Source: MH13 sp042140245 (GTDB taxonomy: Bacteria; Pseudomonadota; Alphaproteobacteria; Rhizobiales; MH13). Taken from it: a stretch of DNA of 64,000 bases. This document shows positions 1 to 7,625 of this stretch, one piece after another. Under the pieces are notes generated by a model. It had not been told where the DNA came from, made no database searches, and was given only the letters and a program-made list of their open reading frames with translations. Every line of letters begins with the position of its first letter. Position 1 is the stretch's first letter. The translations under genes were made by a program, and so were the position numbers. The DNA lies in contig NZ_CP159483.1 of NCBI RefSeq assembly GCF_042140245.1, positions 744,001 to 808,000 on the forward strand. The letters are read 5' to 3'.

Positions 1-330
1 ACTTTGGAAGCCTTGGCCGATGGGCTGGGGCCAGAACGCCAAGCAAGCGTCTGCCGCGAAATCACAAAACGCTTTGAAACTGTTCAATCGGGCACGCTGA
101 CCAAGCTCAGCCAGCACTATAGCGAAACCGAAGAACCTCGCGGAGAGATCGTGATCATCCTGGGGCCGGCTGAGCAAGCAACCACAACGCAAGATGATGT
201 GGATGAAGCCTTACGCACGGCGCTGAAAACCGAGCGCGTGAAAGATGCCGCAGGATTGGTTGCTGAAGCTTACGGACTTTCGCGGCGCGATCTCTACCAG
301 CGCGCACTGGAGCTTTCCAAGGATGGCTGA
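1..330 (+). CDS. rsmI: 16S rRNA (cytidine1402-2'-O)-methyltransferase, 3' part
   Basis: Partial gene: the reading frame is open at the left edge, so the N-terminal SAM-binding (tetrapyrrole methylase-type) domain lies outside the window. The visible ~109 residues match the C-terminal segment of RsmI, including a conserved stretch of the type RGEIVIILGP at about residues 46-55 of the visible part, followed by an acidic linker and the C-terminal helical domain (AAGLVAEAYGLSRRDLYQRAL). RsmI methylates the ribose of C1402 in 16S rRNA, tuning the ribosomal P site. The stop TGA overlaps the start region of yraN, the usual rsmI-yraN-gshB order in rhizobia. Confidence 0.88.
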   Translation, partial: TLEALADGLGPERQASVCREITKRFETVQSGTLTKLSQHYSETEEPRGEIVIILGPAEQATTTQDDVDEALRTALKTERVKDAAGLVAEAYGLSRRDLYQRALELSKDG

Positions 331-709
331 CCGCAGACAGGCCTATCAGCTAGGCTTGGACGCCGAAGATCTTGCCGCACGCTTCCTGCGTTCGCTTGGC
401 CTGGACGAAGTCGACCGACGGGCGCGCATGCCCGGTGGTGAGATCGATCTGGTGGTTGAGGACGCCGAAACACTGGTTTTTGTGGAAGTGAAGGCGCGTG
501 CGACCCTGACCGATGGCGTGGAAGCGGTGAGTGTCCGGCAACAAGCTCGCATCCGTTCAGGCTTGCGCGCCTGGCTTTCAGCTCATGATCGCGATGGCCA
601 GCGCATGGCGACCAAGAGTGTGCGTTGCGATGTGATCGTGGTTGCGCCTGGTCATGATCCGCTCCATATCCCCAACGCCTTTCCTGCCGCCGAGGATGGT
701 GGCTTTTAG
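323..709 (+). CDS. yraN: UPF0102 (YraN) family nuclease-fold protein
   Basis: 128-residue protein starting at the ATG that overlaps the rsmI stop; the frame is open further upstream, but the family starts with the segment RQAYQLGLDAEDLAARFL seen here. The core motif GEIDLV...TLVFVEVKAR (about residues 37-60) is the restriction-endonuclease-like (Holliday-junction resolvase-like) signature of UPF0102. The function of the family is not established; a nuclease role is inferred from the fold. It is translationally coupled to rsmI and followed by gshB 16 bases on, suggesting one operon. Confidence 0.88.
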   Translation: MADRRQAYQLGLDAEDLAARFLRSLGLDEVDRRARMPGGEIDLVVEDAETLVFVEVKARATLTDGVEAVSVRQQARIRSGLRAWLSAHDRDGQRMATKSVRCDVIVVAPGHDPLHIPNAFPAAEDGGF

Positions 710-725
710 CTGATAGAGACACGCT

Positions 726-1667
726 ATGACCTTGAATGTCGCCGTCCAGATGGACCCGATCCAATCCATCAACATTGCCGGCAACTCCACCTTCGCCATG
801 ATGCTGGAAGCACAGGCGCGAGGGTTTGCATTGTCGGTTTACACACCTCAGTCTATGGCATTGGAGGGCGGCGTGGTTACCGCCAGCGTTCAATCGGCAG
901 AGGTTCGCGATGTTGTCGGCGACCACGTGAACTTAGGCTCAGCCGAGCGGCTTGATCTTGCAAGCTTCGATGTCATCCTGCTGCGCCAGGATCCGCCTTT
1001 TGACATGCGCTACATCACCTCCACGCATATGCTGGAAAGCATTGGTGGTAAGACGCTGGTGATCAACGATCCGGCCGCTGTGCGCAACGCGCCGGAAAAG
1101 ATATTGGTGATGCAGTTTGCCGATCTCATGCCGCCAACGCTGATCAGCGAGGATGTATCAGCCATTGAAACCTTCCGCGCTGCGCACAAAGACATTGTGC
1201 TGAAGCCACTCTACGGCCACGGCGGCAAAGGTGTGTTTCGCTTGCGCGAACAGGATCAAAATCTTGGCTCACTGGTTGGTCTTTTCCGCGACCTTTACCC
1301 CGAGCCTTGGGTTGCTCAAGCCTTCCTGCCTGATATCGCCAAGGGAGATAAGCGCATTCTTTTGGTCGAGGGCGAACCATTTGGACTGATCAACCGTGTG
1401 CCCGCCGAAGGTGATGTGCGTTCCAACATGGTGGTGGGTGGCCGCGCTGAAGCTTCTGCGCTGACAGAGCGTGATCGTGAGATTTGCGCAGCCATCGGAC
1501 CGACCTTGCGGGAACTTGGCCTCCTGTTTGTCGGCATTGACGTGATCGGACCCTACATCACCGAGATCAACGTGACCTCGCCGACGGGCATTCGCGCTCT
1601 TGAAAAGCTAGGCGGAGGCAACGCCGCAGCGGCGATGTGGGATGCTATTGAAAGCAAGCTGCACTAG
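726..1667 (+). CDS. gshB: Glutathione synthetase
   Basis: 313 residues, the usual length for bacterial GshB. It ligates glycine to gamma-glutamylcysteine using ATP, the second step of glutathione synthesis in the cytosol. Visible ATP-grasp features are the N-terminal VAVQMDPIQSI, LLRQDPPFDMRYI, the flexible loop KPLYGHGGKGVF, the ATP/Mg segment KRILLVEGEPFGLINRVPAEGD, RSNM, and the C-terminal VGIDVIGPYITEINVTSPTG with the metal-binding Glu and Asn. It lies between yraN and a small membrane protein gene, 18 bases upstream of the latter. Confidence 0.96.
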   Translation: MTLNVAVQMDPIQSINIAGNSTFAMMLEAQARGFALSVYTPQSMALEGGVVTASVQSAEVRDVVGDHVNLGSAERLDLASFDVILLRQDPPFDMRYITSTHMLESIGGKTLVINDPAAVRNAPEKILVMQFADLMPPTLISEDVSAIETFRAAHKDIVLKPLYGHGGKGVFRLREQDQNLGSLVGLFRDLYPEPWVAQAFLPDIAKGDKRILLVEGEPFGLINRVPAEGDVRSNMVVGGRAEASALTERDREICAAIGPTLRELGLLFVGIDVIGPYITEINVTSPTGIRALEKLGGGNAAAAMWDAIESKLH

Positions 1668-1685
1668 CACGATAGTGAGGCGAGG

Positions 1686-2042
1686 ATGACCAGACCACCG
1701 GACCTTCCTCACCCATCGCCACCAGAGCCAACCGTCGTTGCAACAAAGCGGCGCGGCATTTTTGGTTGGCTTCTGCTTCCCTTGCGACTGATTGGCTATC
1801 TTTGTCTCTTCATCGTCATTGGCGGGTTCTTGGTAGCGTTCGGGCTGCCCGCATCTGACCTTTGCCGCTCAAACGGACCAGGTATCGCCTGTGACAGCGT
1901 CGGACTTCAAACTATCGCCGACTTTGGGCTCACCATCCTTTATTTGAGTGTTTTTACAGGAATTCCGTTACTACTGGCTGGAATAGGCGTCGTTTTCTTG
2001 GGATTGGACATAGGACGGTGGTTACATAGACGTCTAAACTGA
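1686..2042 (+). CDS. Small two-TM membrane protein, unknown function
   Basis: 118 residues, not recognised. A proline-rich cytosolic N-terminus (about 1-20) and a basic patch KRR precede a first membrane segment (about 26-53). A short loop carries two cysteines (DLCRSNGPGIAC), and a second membrane segment (about 80-105) ends in a basic tail RWLHRRLN. By the positive-inside rule both termini are cytosolic and the cysteine pair is periplasmic, so a disulfide is possible. It starts 18 bases after gshB and is probably co-transcribed. Another small two-TM protein with a similar Cys pair lies in the his operon (54956-55285). Confidence 0.7.
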   Translation: MTRPPDLPHPSPPEPTVVATKRRGIFGWLLLPLRLIGYLCLFIVIGGFLVAFGLPASDLCRSNGPGIACDSVGLQTIADFGLTILYLSVFTGIPLLLAGIGVVFLGLDIGRWLHRRLN

Positions 2043-2112
2043 TTGTTCTTTTTTTGTTCTAGATTTTAAACTCAAAATATGCTTGCCTCTTTTGTGGAAA
2101 AGAGGGCGCATT

Positions 2113-3641
2113 ATGGTTTCGCGGGTCACGACGGTAGCTTTTCAAGGCGTGGAAGCGCGACCTGTGGACGTTCAGGTGCATATCACACCGGGTCTGGTTG
2201 GGTTTTCCATCGTTGGGTTACCGGACAAAGCGGTTGCTGAAAGTCGCGAACGTGTGCGTTCAGCGCTTGTTGCCTCTGGTATGGCGATGCCCGCCAAACG
2301 CATCACGGTGAATCTTGCTCCCGCCGATCTGCCCAAAGAAGGCAGCCATTTTGATCTGCCCATTGCTCTTGGGGTCATGGCCGCTATGGGCGCGATCTCT
2401 GCTGATAGTGTTGCCGGTCACGTGGTTCTTGGTGAACTGTCGCTCGACGGCCAATTGGCACCCGTCTCTGGCGTTCTACCTGCTGCGATGATGGCGGTTA
2501 GCCGCGATGAGGGCATGATTTGTCCAAAGGACTGTGGGCCCGAAGCAGCCTGGGCAGGCGAGACGCTGAATGTGTTGGCGCCAGGCTCACTGCTGGAACT
2601 GACCAATCATTTTGCCGGTCGTCAGATGCTCACACCACCACGACCTGGTGTGGATCTGGCGCGCGGACCTAGTCTGCCCGATCTTGTGGATGTGCGTGGC
2701 CAGGAAAGCGCCAAGCGAGTACTGGAAATCGCGGCAGCCGGTGGTCACAATCTTCTGATGGTTGGACCGCCTGGGTCGGGCAAAAGCATGCTGGCAGCCC
2801 GTCTCCCATCGTTGCTCCCACCACTCTCCCCCCGAGAAATGCTGGATCTTTCCGTTGTTTGCTCGCTTGCTGGCGAATTGGAGGCCGGAGCCCTGTCGGA
2901 CAAACGCTCCTTCCGCGCACCTCACCATTCGGCCTCAATGGCTGCGTTGGTCGGCGGCGGGATACGCGCCAAACCCGGTGAAATCTCCTTGGCACACAAC
3001 GGCGTGCTGTTTTTAGACGAACTGCCGGAGTTCTCCCCCAAGTGCTCGACAGTTTACGGCAACCCCTGGAAACCGGCCAGTGCCACATTGCCCGCGCCAA
3101 TCATCACGTGACCTATCCAGCTGCCTTCCAATTGGTGGCCGCAATGAACCCTTGCCGGTGCGGTCATGCCGGCGAGCCTGGTCATGTCTGCAGCCGTGGC
3201 CCGCGTTGCGCGGCCGATTATCAGGCACGCGTTTCCGGGCCTCTGATGGACCGCATTGACCTGCGGATCGACGTCCCAGCTGTCACGGCGCGTGATCTGT
3301 CAGACCCATCACCCAGGGAAACAAGCGCCGACGTGGCCGCACGGGTTGCAGAAGCACGCAATCGTCAACAGCGACGCTATAGCAAAGACCAAAACGCTCC
3401 GCTCAACGCCCGCGCTGATCAAAGCTCTATCGAGCAACATGGTGCGCTTGATGAAGGTGCGCTCGCCCTTCTGTCGCAAGTGGCGGGCACAGCCAACTTG
3501 TCAGCGCGAGGTTATTTTCGAGTTTTGCGCGTAGCACGTACCATTGCTGATCTTGCAGGAACAGACGGGGTAGAACGGGCTCATCTTGCCGAAGCGTTGA
3601 CCTATCGTGGTATGGATGCAGCCACACTGATGGCTGCCTGA
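2113..3641 (+). pseudogene. comM: ComM / YifB-type Mg-chelatase-like AAA+ helicase, frameshifted
   Basis: ComM is a hexameric branch-migration helicase used in natural transformation. The first part (from the ATG with an AGAGGG ribosome site; the family start VSRVTTVAFQG) carries the LonC-like N-terminal domain, Walker A GPPGSGKSMLA and Walker B VLFLDELPEF. The frame then leaves homology at a run of five C (3035-3039) and stops at 3111 after about 332 residues. Homology resumes in the -1 frame with QVLDSLRQPLETGQ, through NPCRCGHAGEPGHVC and the C-terminal domain to 3641. One extra C would restore a ~509-residue protein of normal length. A true mutation or a homopolymer sequencing error fits; CCC slippage is less likely. 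Confidence 0.85.
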
Positions 3642-3688
3642 AAGGCTTTGTGATCAACGCGGTGAGTGGTTGTTAACGGCCAAGGCGT

Positions 3689-5449
3689 ATGATCAGCGCC
3701 ATGCAAAACACCAAACTTTCCCAAGGCCAGTTTGTGCAAGACGTTACTGGCGAATTGTTGTCTGGAGGTGCACCTGAATCGGGTGCACCACGAACGGCAG
3801 GCCCATTCCCCCCGGCTGCATCTTCAATTGCCGACCGGTCTTTGTCTCATGACCAGGACGGATCGGCCTTCAAGCTTATCGGAGCCGTAAGCCATGAGAT
3901 GCGCAACCCGCTCAATGGCATCATCGGCATGTCCTATCTTCTGGGCGAGACGCAGCTTGATAGCACACAACGCAATTATCTTGATGGCATATCGAGCAGC
4001 GGCGAGGTTTTGCTGACGCTCGTCAATGATCTTCTTGACCTGACCGCCCTTCAAAATGGAGCGATTGAGCCCAACACCGGGCCGACAGATGTTACCCACT
4101 TGGTCAATCAATCGATCGAACTTGCGGCCCCACGGGCGCATGCCAAAGGCCTTGCCGTCGGAGCTGTGATCGACCCGTTGCTTTGCGCTTGGCAAAAGGA
4201 CCGGCCATTGCTCGAGCTAGATTCCGCACGGGTGCGGCAGGTCCTGACCAACCTTCTCTCCAATGCCATTAAATTCACTGATATCGGCGGCGTCCAGCTA
4301 TCGGTTGGCTTGCGGGCTCCCGTGGAAGCAAGCGGTTTGGCCCCCTACGCGCCGACAGGCGCACCCGTGACCAAGACTGAGCTGGTTTTTGATGTTCGAG
4401 ATACCGGCCATGGCATCGCGCCACAGGACCATGCTTTGGTGTTTCAACCTTTTGGTCGAACAAAAACGGCGCAGGTTTCTGCAACCGAAGGCACCGGCCT
4501 TGGCCTACCGCTCTCCCGTGGTCTGGCTCAAGCGCTTGGAGGCTCGCTTGAGCTGGTCAGCTCCATACCCAATCAAGGCACGCATATGCGTCTGGTGCTT
4601 CCGCTGCCTGAAGGGTTGGTTGAGAGAAGCTCCAATCAGGACAACCTGCCACTGGCAGGTCAACGTGTTCTCATGGTGCTCGACGCGTCGCTTGCAAACT
4701 CGCCAGAAGCTGACGCTCTTGCGTCTACGCTGCACCAACTGGGCGCACAAACACGGCTTCTGAGCGCACCTGATGAACTCAACGGCGCCCCTGAAAACAT
4801 CGATCACGTTTTGGTTGATGCGGGTTTTGACCATGCCATGCTTTGGTCGCGCCTTTGTCTGCCGCAAGTGGGTTTGCGCCCTGTGATTTTGCTTCGGCCG
4901 GACAATCGCCGCCTCTTGGAGGATCTTCGCGAAGCTGGTTTTTCTGGCTACCTGATCCGCCCCCTGCGGCAGTCATCCTTGGTCGCGATGCTTACCCATC
5001 GCTTCGATGATGATGTGGATACGCTCTTTTTGGCCGATCCGGCCGACACTGAGCGCGCTGAACAGCCAAACCCCGGCAAACGTATTCTGATCGCCGAAGA
5101 CAATCCGGTGAATGCCCGCCTTGCAGAGGCCGCTTTGGAACGAGAAGGCCATGACGTAACCGTTGTTGGCGATGGCGCGCGCGCCATCGCATTGGCTGGC
5201 GACACTCAAACCGCCCAGACGCCGTTCGACCTCATACTGCTTGATCTTGCCATGCCCGTTCTTGATGGTTTTGCAGCCGCGCGCCAACTTCGTGATGCCG
5301 GGTTTGGTGGACGTCTCATCGCCTACTCTGGCAACACCGATCCTGCTCTGATCGATCAGGTGAAAGCCGCCGGTTTCGACGGGTTCGCCCACAAACCGTT
5401 AGCCCCTGACGCACTGCAGGCGCTGGTCACCGACCCTCCGGCTGCCTAA
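3689..5449 (+). CDS. Soluble hybrid sensor histidine kinase with receiver domain
   Basis: 586 residues with no membrane segment, signal peptide or recognisable PAS/GAF sensor. After a ~60-residue variable N-terminus comes the HisKA domain with phospho-acceptor His69 in SHEMRNPLNGI. The HATPase_c domain follows with N box NLLSNAIKF, G1 DTGHGI, F box VFQPFGR and G2 GTGLGLP. A central ~110-residue segment looks like a degenerate receiver (VLMVLDAS, VLVDAGF, LIRPLRQ, with the usual Lys replaced). The C-terminal receiver is complete: AEDNPVNARL, LLDLAMPVLDG, IAYSGNTD and FAHKPL. It starts 48 bases after comM. The input signal and partner are unknown. An alternative start is the ATG 12 bases downstream. 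Confidence 0.9.
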   Translation: MISAMQNTKLSQGQFVQDVTGELLSGGAPESGAPRTAGPFPPAASSIADRSLSHDQDGSAFKLIGAVSHEMRNPLNGIIGMSYLLGETQLDSTQRNYLDGISSSGEVLLTLVNDLLDLTALQNGAIEPNTGPTDVTHLVNQSIELAAPRAHAKGLAVGAVIDPLLCAWQKDRPLLELDSARVRQVLTNLLSNAIKFTDIGGVQLSVGLRAPVEASGLAPYAPTGAPVTKTELVFDVRDTGHGIAPQDHALVFQPFGRTKTAQVSATEGTGLGLPLSRGLAQALGGSLELVSSIPNQGTHMRLVLPLPEGLVERSSNQDNLPLAGQRVLMVLDASLANSPEADALASTLHQLGAQTRLLSAPDELNGAPENIDHVLVDAGFDHAMLWSRLCLPQVGLRPVILLRPDNRRLLEDLREAGFSGYLIRPLRQSSLVAMLTHRFDDDVDTLFLADPADTERAEQPNPGKRILIAEDNPVNARLAEAALEREGHDVTVVGDGARAIALAGDTQTAQTPFDLILLDLAMPVLDGFAAARQLRDAGFGGRLIAYSGNTDPALIDQVKAAGFDGFAHKPLAPDALQALVTDPPAA

Positions 5450-5647
5450 GCCTCCGCACCGCACTGCCCTTGCGGCCAGTCTGGCGACATGCCATCTGAG
5501 ACTGGGCGTGATAGGCTACCCAAGCTGCTCTGCGGGCCTGTCAAAGCGGGTGTCATGCAAGCGTCGTCAAACTGTGTTCGACGCTCAGGTCAAGCTGGCG
5601 CTAATACATGTGGCACGCTCACGACGGGCCGCTGAGAAGAGGGTTGA

Positions 5648-6652
5648 ATGGCTGACCATGACATGTCTGACAAACGTTGGGCCGATGCTGATCATCAGCG
5701 GGCTGGGCGTTCGGCAACCGTACCGAGTGCCGCTAGACGTGTGATGGAACAGGTCTTCCCGTTTACGCGCAGTGTAAGCGTAGCGCCTCTGCCTGGAACC
5801 CCGCTTTATCTGCCCGAAAGCACAGCCCCGACCTCTGATCAGTCGACAACATTGGGGGCTATTGGGTCGCTTGAAGTTCGGCTCGCATCAAACCAACGCG
5901 ATATTCACCGCGCCCAACGATTGCGGTACGCTGTTTTTTACCAGGAAATGTCGGCCAAACCGACCGTGATGCACAAAGTGCTGCGGCGCGATTTTGATCG
6001 CTATGATGCGATCTGCGATCATTTGCTTGTTCTCGATCATGATGCGCCCCCTGACCCGCGCACCGGCGGTCCAGCCATCGTCGGTACCTATCGGTTGCTC
6101 AGTCAGGATGTGGCCCAGGCCAATGGTGGTTTTTACACCGCTGGCGAATATCAGATCGACAAGCTGGTATCGGCGCGACCTGATCTAAAGTTTCTGGAAC
6201 TTGGCCGCTCATGCGTGTTGAAGCCGTACCGTACCAAACGCACGGTAGAGCTGCTTTGGCATGGTATCTGGAGCTATGTGGTGCAGCGCAAGATCGACGT
6301 GCTGTTCGGCTGCGCCAGCCTTGATGGAACGGACCCGGAAGCACTGGCACTGCCGCTTTCGTTCCTTCATCACTTTGCAGGCGCGGACCCTGCCTGGAGT
6401 GTGCGAGCTGTGGATGAACGCTACGCGCCCATGAACTTGATTGCGAAGGATCAGATCAATCAGAAGCAAGCTCTGCGGTCTCTGCCTCCACTGATCAAAG
6501 GATATCTGCGCTTGGGCGGCATGATTGGCGACGGTGCGGTGGTGGATCATCAATTCGGCACAACCGATGTTCTAATTCTCTTACCCGTTGAAAAAATCTC
6601 CAAACGCTACATCAGCTATTATGGCGAGGACGCCTCGCGCCGCGCGAATTAG
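5648..6652 (+). CDS. olsB: Ornithine-acyl[ACP] N-acyltransferase (OlsB-like, GNAT fold)
   Basis: 334 residues. OlsB transfers a 3-hydroxyacyl group from ACP to ornithine, making lyso-ornithine lipid, the first step of phosphate-free ornithine lipid synthesis. Supporting features are the family opening IGSLEVRLASNQRDIHRAQRLRYAVF, LLVLD...IVGTYRLL, and KFLELGRSCVLKPYRTKRTVELLWHG, with the hemolysin-like acetyltransferase_5 pattern LFGCASLDGTDPEALALPLSFL. The start chosen has AGAGGG five bases upstream; an internal ATG at 5744 would remove a 32-residue N-terminal extension. A hemolysin-family annotation is the same superfamily. Its placement in the olsB/maeB/mutS neighbourhood fits rhizobia. Confidence 0.85.
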   Translation: MADHDMSDKRWADADHQRAGRSATVPSAARRVMEQVFPFTRSVSVAPLPGTPLYLPESTAPTSDQSTTLGAIGSLEVRLASNQRDIHRAQRLRYAVFYQEMSAKPTVMHKVLRRDFDRYDAICDHLLVLDHDAPPDPRTGGPAIVGTYRLLSQDVAQANGGFYTAGEYQIDKLVSARPDLKFLELGRSCVLKPYRTKRTVELLWHGIWSYVVQRKIDVLFGCASLDGTDPEALALPLSFLHHFAGADPAWSVRAVDERYAPMNLIAKDQINQKQALRSLPPLIKGYLRLGGMIGDGAVVDHQFGTTDVLILLPVEKISKRYISYYGEDASRRAN

Positions 6653-6666
6653 CGTCAAACCCTCTC

Positions 6667-7353
6667 ATGCATAAAAACGTCTCCTATCAACCGCTCGACC
6701 TGCCAGATCGTTCTGAGCTCACCGATGCTCAGATGCTTGCCGAGGCCATGGCGTTTGTTAATCGAATGAAGCGCCGCCACTCGGTGCGCGACTATGCGCC
6801 CCGTCCTGTTTCGCGCGAGGTTATTGAGCAGTGCATCCGTGCAGCAGGTACGGCGCCTTCAGGTGCCAATCACCAACCCTGGCACTTCGTGGCCATCTCT
6901 GACCCAGCCACCAAGAAGAAGGTGCGCAAGGCCGCAGAAGAAGAAGAGCAGCGCTTCTACGATGGCGCCGCCGGTGATGAATGGCTCAAAGCATTGGAGC
7001 CCATTGGCACAGGTGCCAGCAAACCACATCTAGAGGATGCGCCCTGGCTGATCATCGTGTTCGCACAGCGATGGGGAGAGTATGAGGATGGTACGCGTTT
7101 CAAACACTATTATGTGCCTGAAAGCACCGGTATTGCGACAGGCTTTCTGCTAACGGCGCTGCATCATGCCGGTCTGGTGTCCCTGACTCACACGCCCAAT
7201 CCGATGAAATTTCTAAACGGTCTTTTGAACCGCCCCGACAATGAAAAGCCCATCATGATCATCGCAGTCGGTCATCCGGCTGAGAGTGCCACTGTACCGG
7301 CAGCGGCGAAGATGAAGAAACCACTGGAGACCATTCTCTCCTTTGTCGAGTAG
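6667..7353 (+). CDS. Nitroreductase-family flavoprotein, iodotyrosine-deiodinase-like
   Basis: 228 residues, FMN-binding nitroreductase fold: RRHSVRDYAPRPVSREVIE and AAGTAPSGANHQPWHFVAI at the N-terminus bind FMN phosphate and ribityl. It follows animal and bacterial iodotyrosine deiodinase (IYD) closely: RKAAEEEEQRFY at the substrate lid, a lid Lys in GASKPHLEDAPWLIIVF, HYYVPESTGIATGFLLTALHHAGLV, the LTHTPNP loop with the Thr expected near FMN N5, and NEKPIMIIAVGHPAESATVP at the end. The reaction could be reductive dehalogenation of halotyrosine or another flavin reduction; substrate is inferred only. It begins 14 bases after olsB, suggesting co-transcription. Confidence 0.85.
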   Translation: MHKNVSYQPLDLPDRSELTDAQMLAEAMAFVNRMKRRHSVRDYAPRPVSREVIEQCIRAAGTAPSGANHQPWHFVAISDPATKKKVRKAAEEEEQRFYDGAAGDEWLKALEPIGTGASKPHLEDAPWLIIVFAQRWGEYEDGTRFKHYYVPESTGIATGFLLTALHHAGLVSLTHTPNPMKFLNGLLNRPDNEKPIMIIAVGHPAESATVPAAAKMKKPLETILSFVE

Positions 7354-7427
7354 GATTGGTCGCTGCCGTTGGGACGTCCTACGCTCATTCATGCTCCTGC
7401 CTGTCGTTGGGCAAGTTTAGGCTGTGC

Positions 7428-7456
7428 CTTGCAGGGCGCAAATGCGCTTCTTATAT
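7428..7456 (+). promoter_or_regulatory. Candidate RpoH (sigma-32) heat-shock promoter of dnaK
   Basis: CTTG at 7428-7431, then 18 bases, then CTTATAT at 7450-7456. This matches the alphaproteobacterial RpoH pattern CTTG-N17/18-CYTATNT. It lies about 170 bases upstream of the dnaK start, which implies a long leader containing a CCCC-TAA-GGGG inverted repeat near 7512-7523. Inference from pattern only. Confidence 0.6.
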
Positions 7457-7625
7457 AGCCGCCATCGGGACGCCCTATCTGTGGGTTGTCTGTCGAATTT
7501 TGTTCTCCAACCCCCCTAAGGGGATCGCAGCGCGGCTTTCTATTTGCTATAAGCGCGCGCTTCGCCGGAACGCCGATACGAATCGGGTCCGGGCGATCTG
7601 CCGATAACTGAATGAGGTATCGTCC

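Noticed and set aside
3031..3045. Programmed -1 frameshifting in comM
   Set aside because: The site CCCCCAAG is not a canonical X-XXY-YYZ heptamer and no stimulatory stem was evident; deletion or sequencing error is simpler.
7356..7607. 83-codon open frame in the dnaK leader
   Set aside because: No ribosome site, no family resemblance, Cys/Arg-rich composition; overlaps the promoter region.
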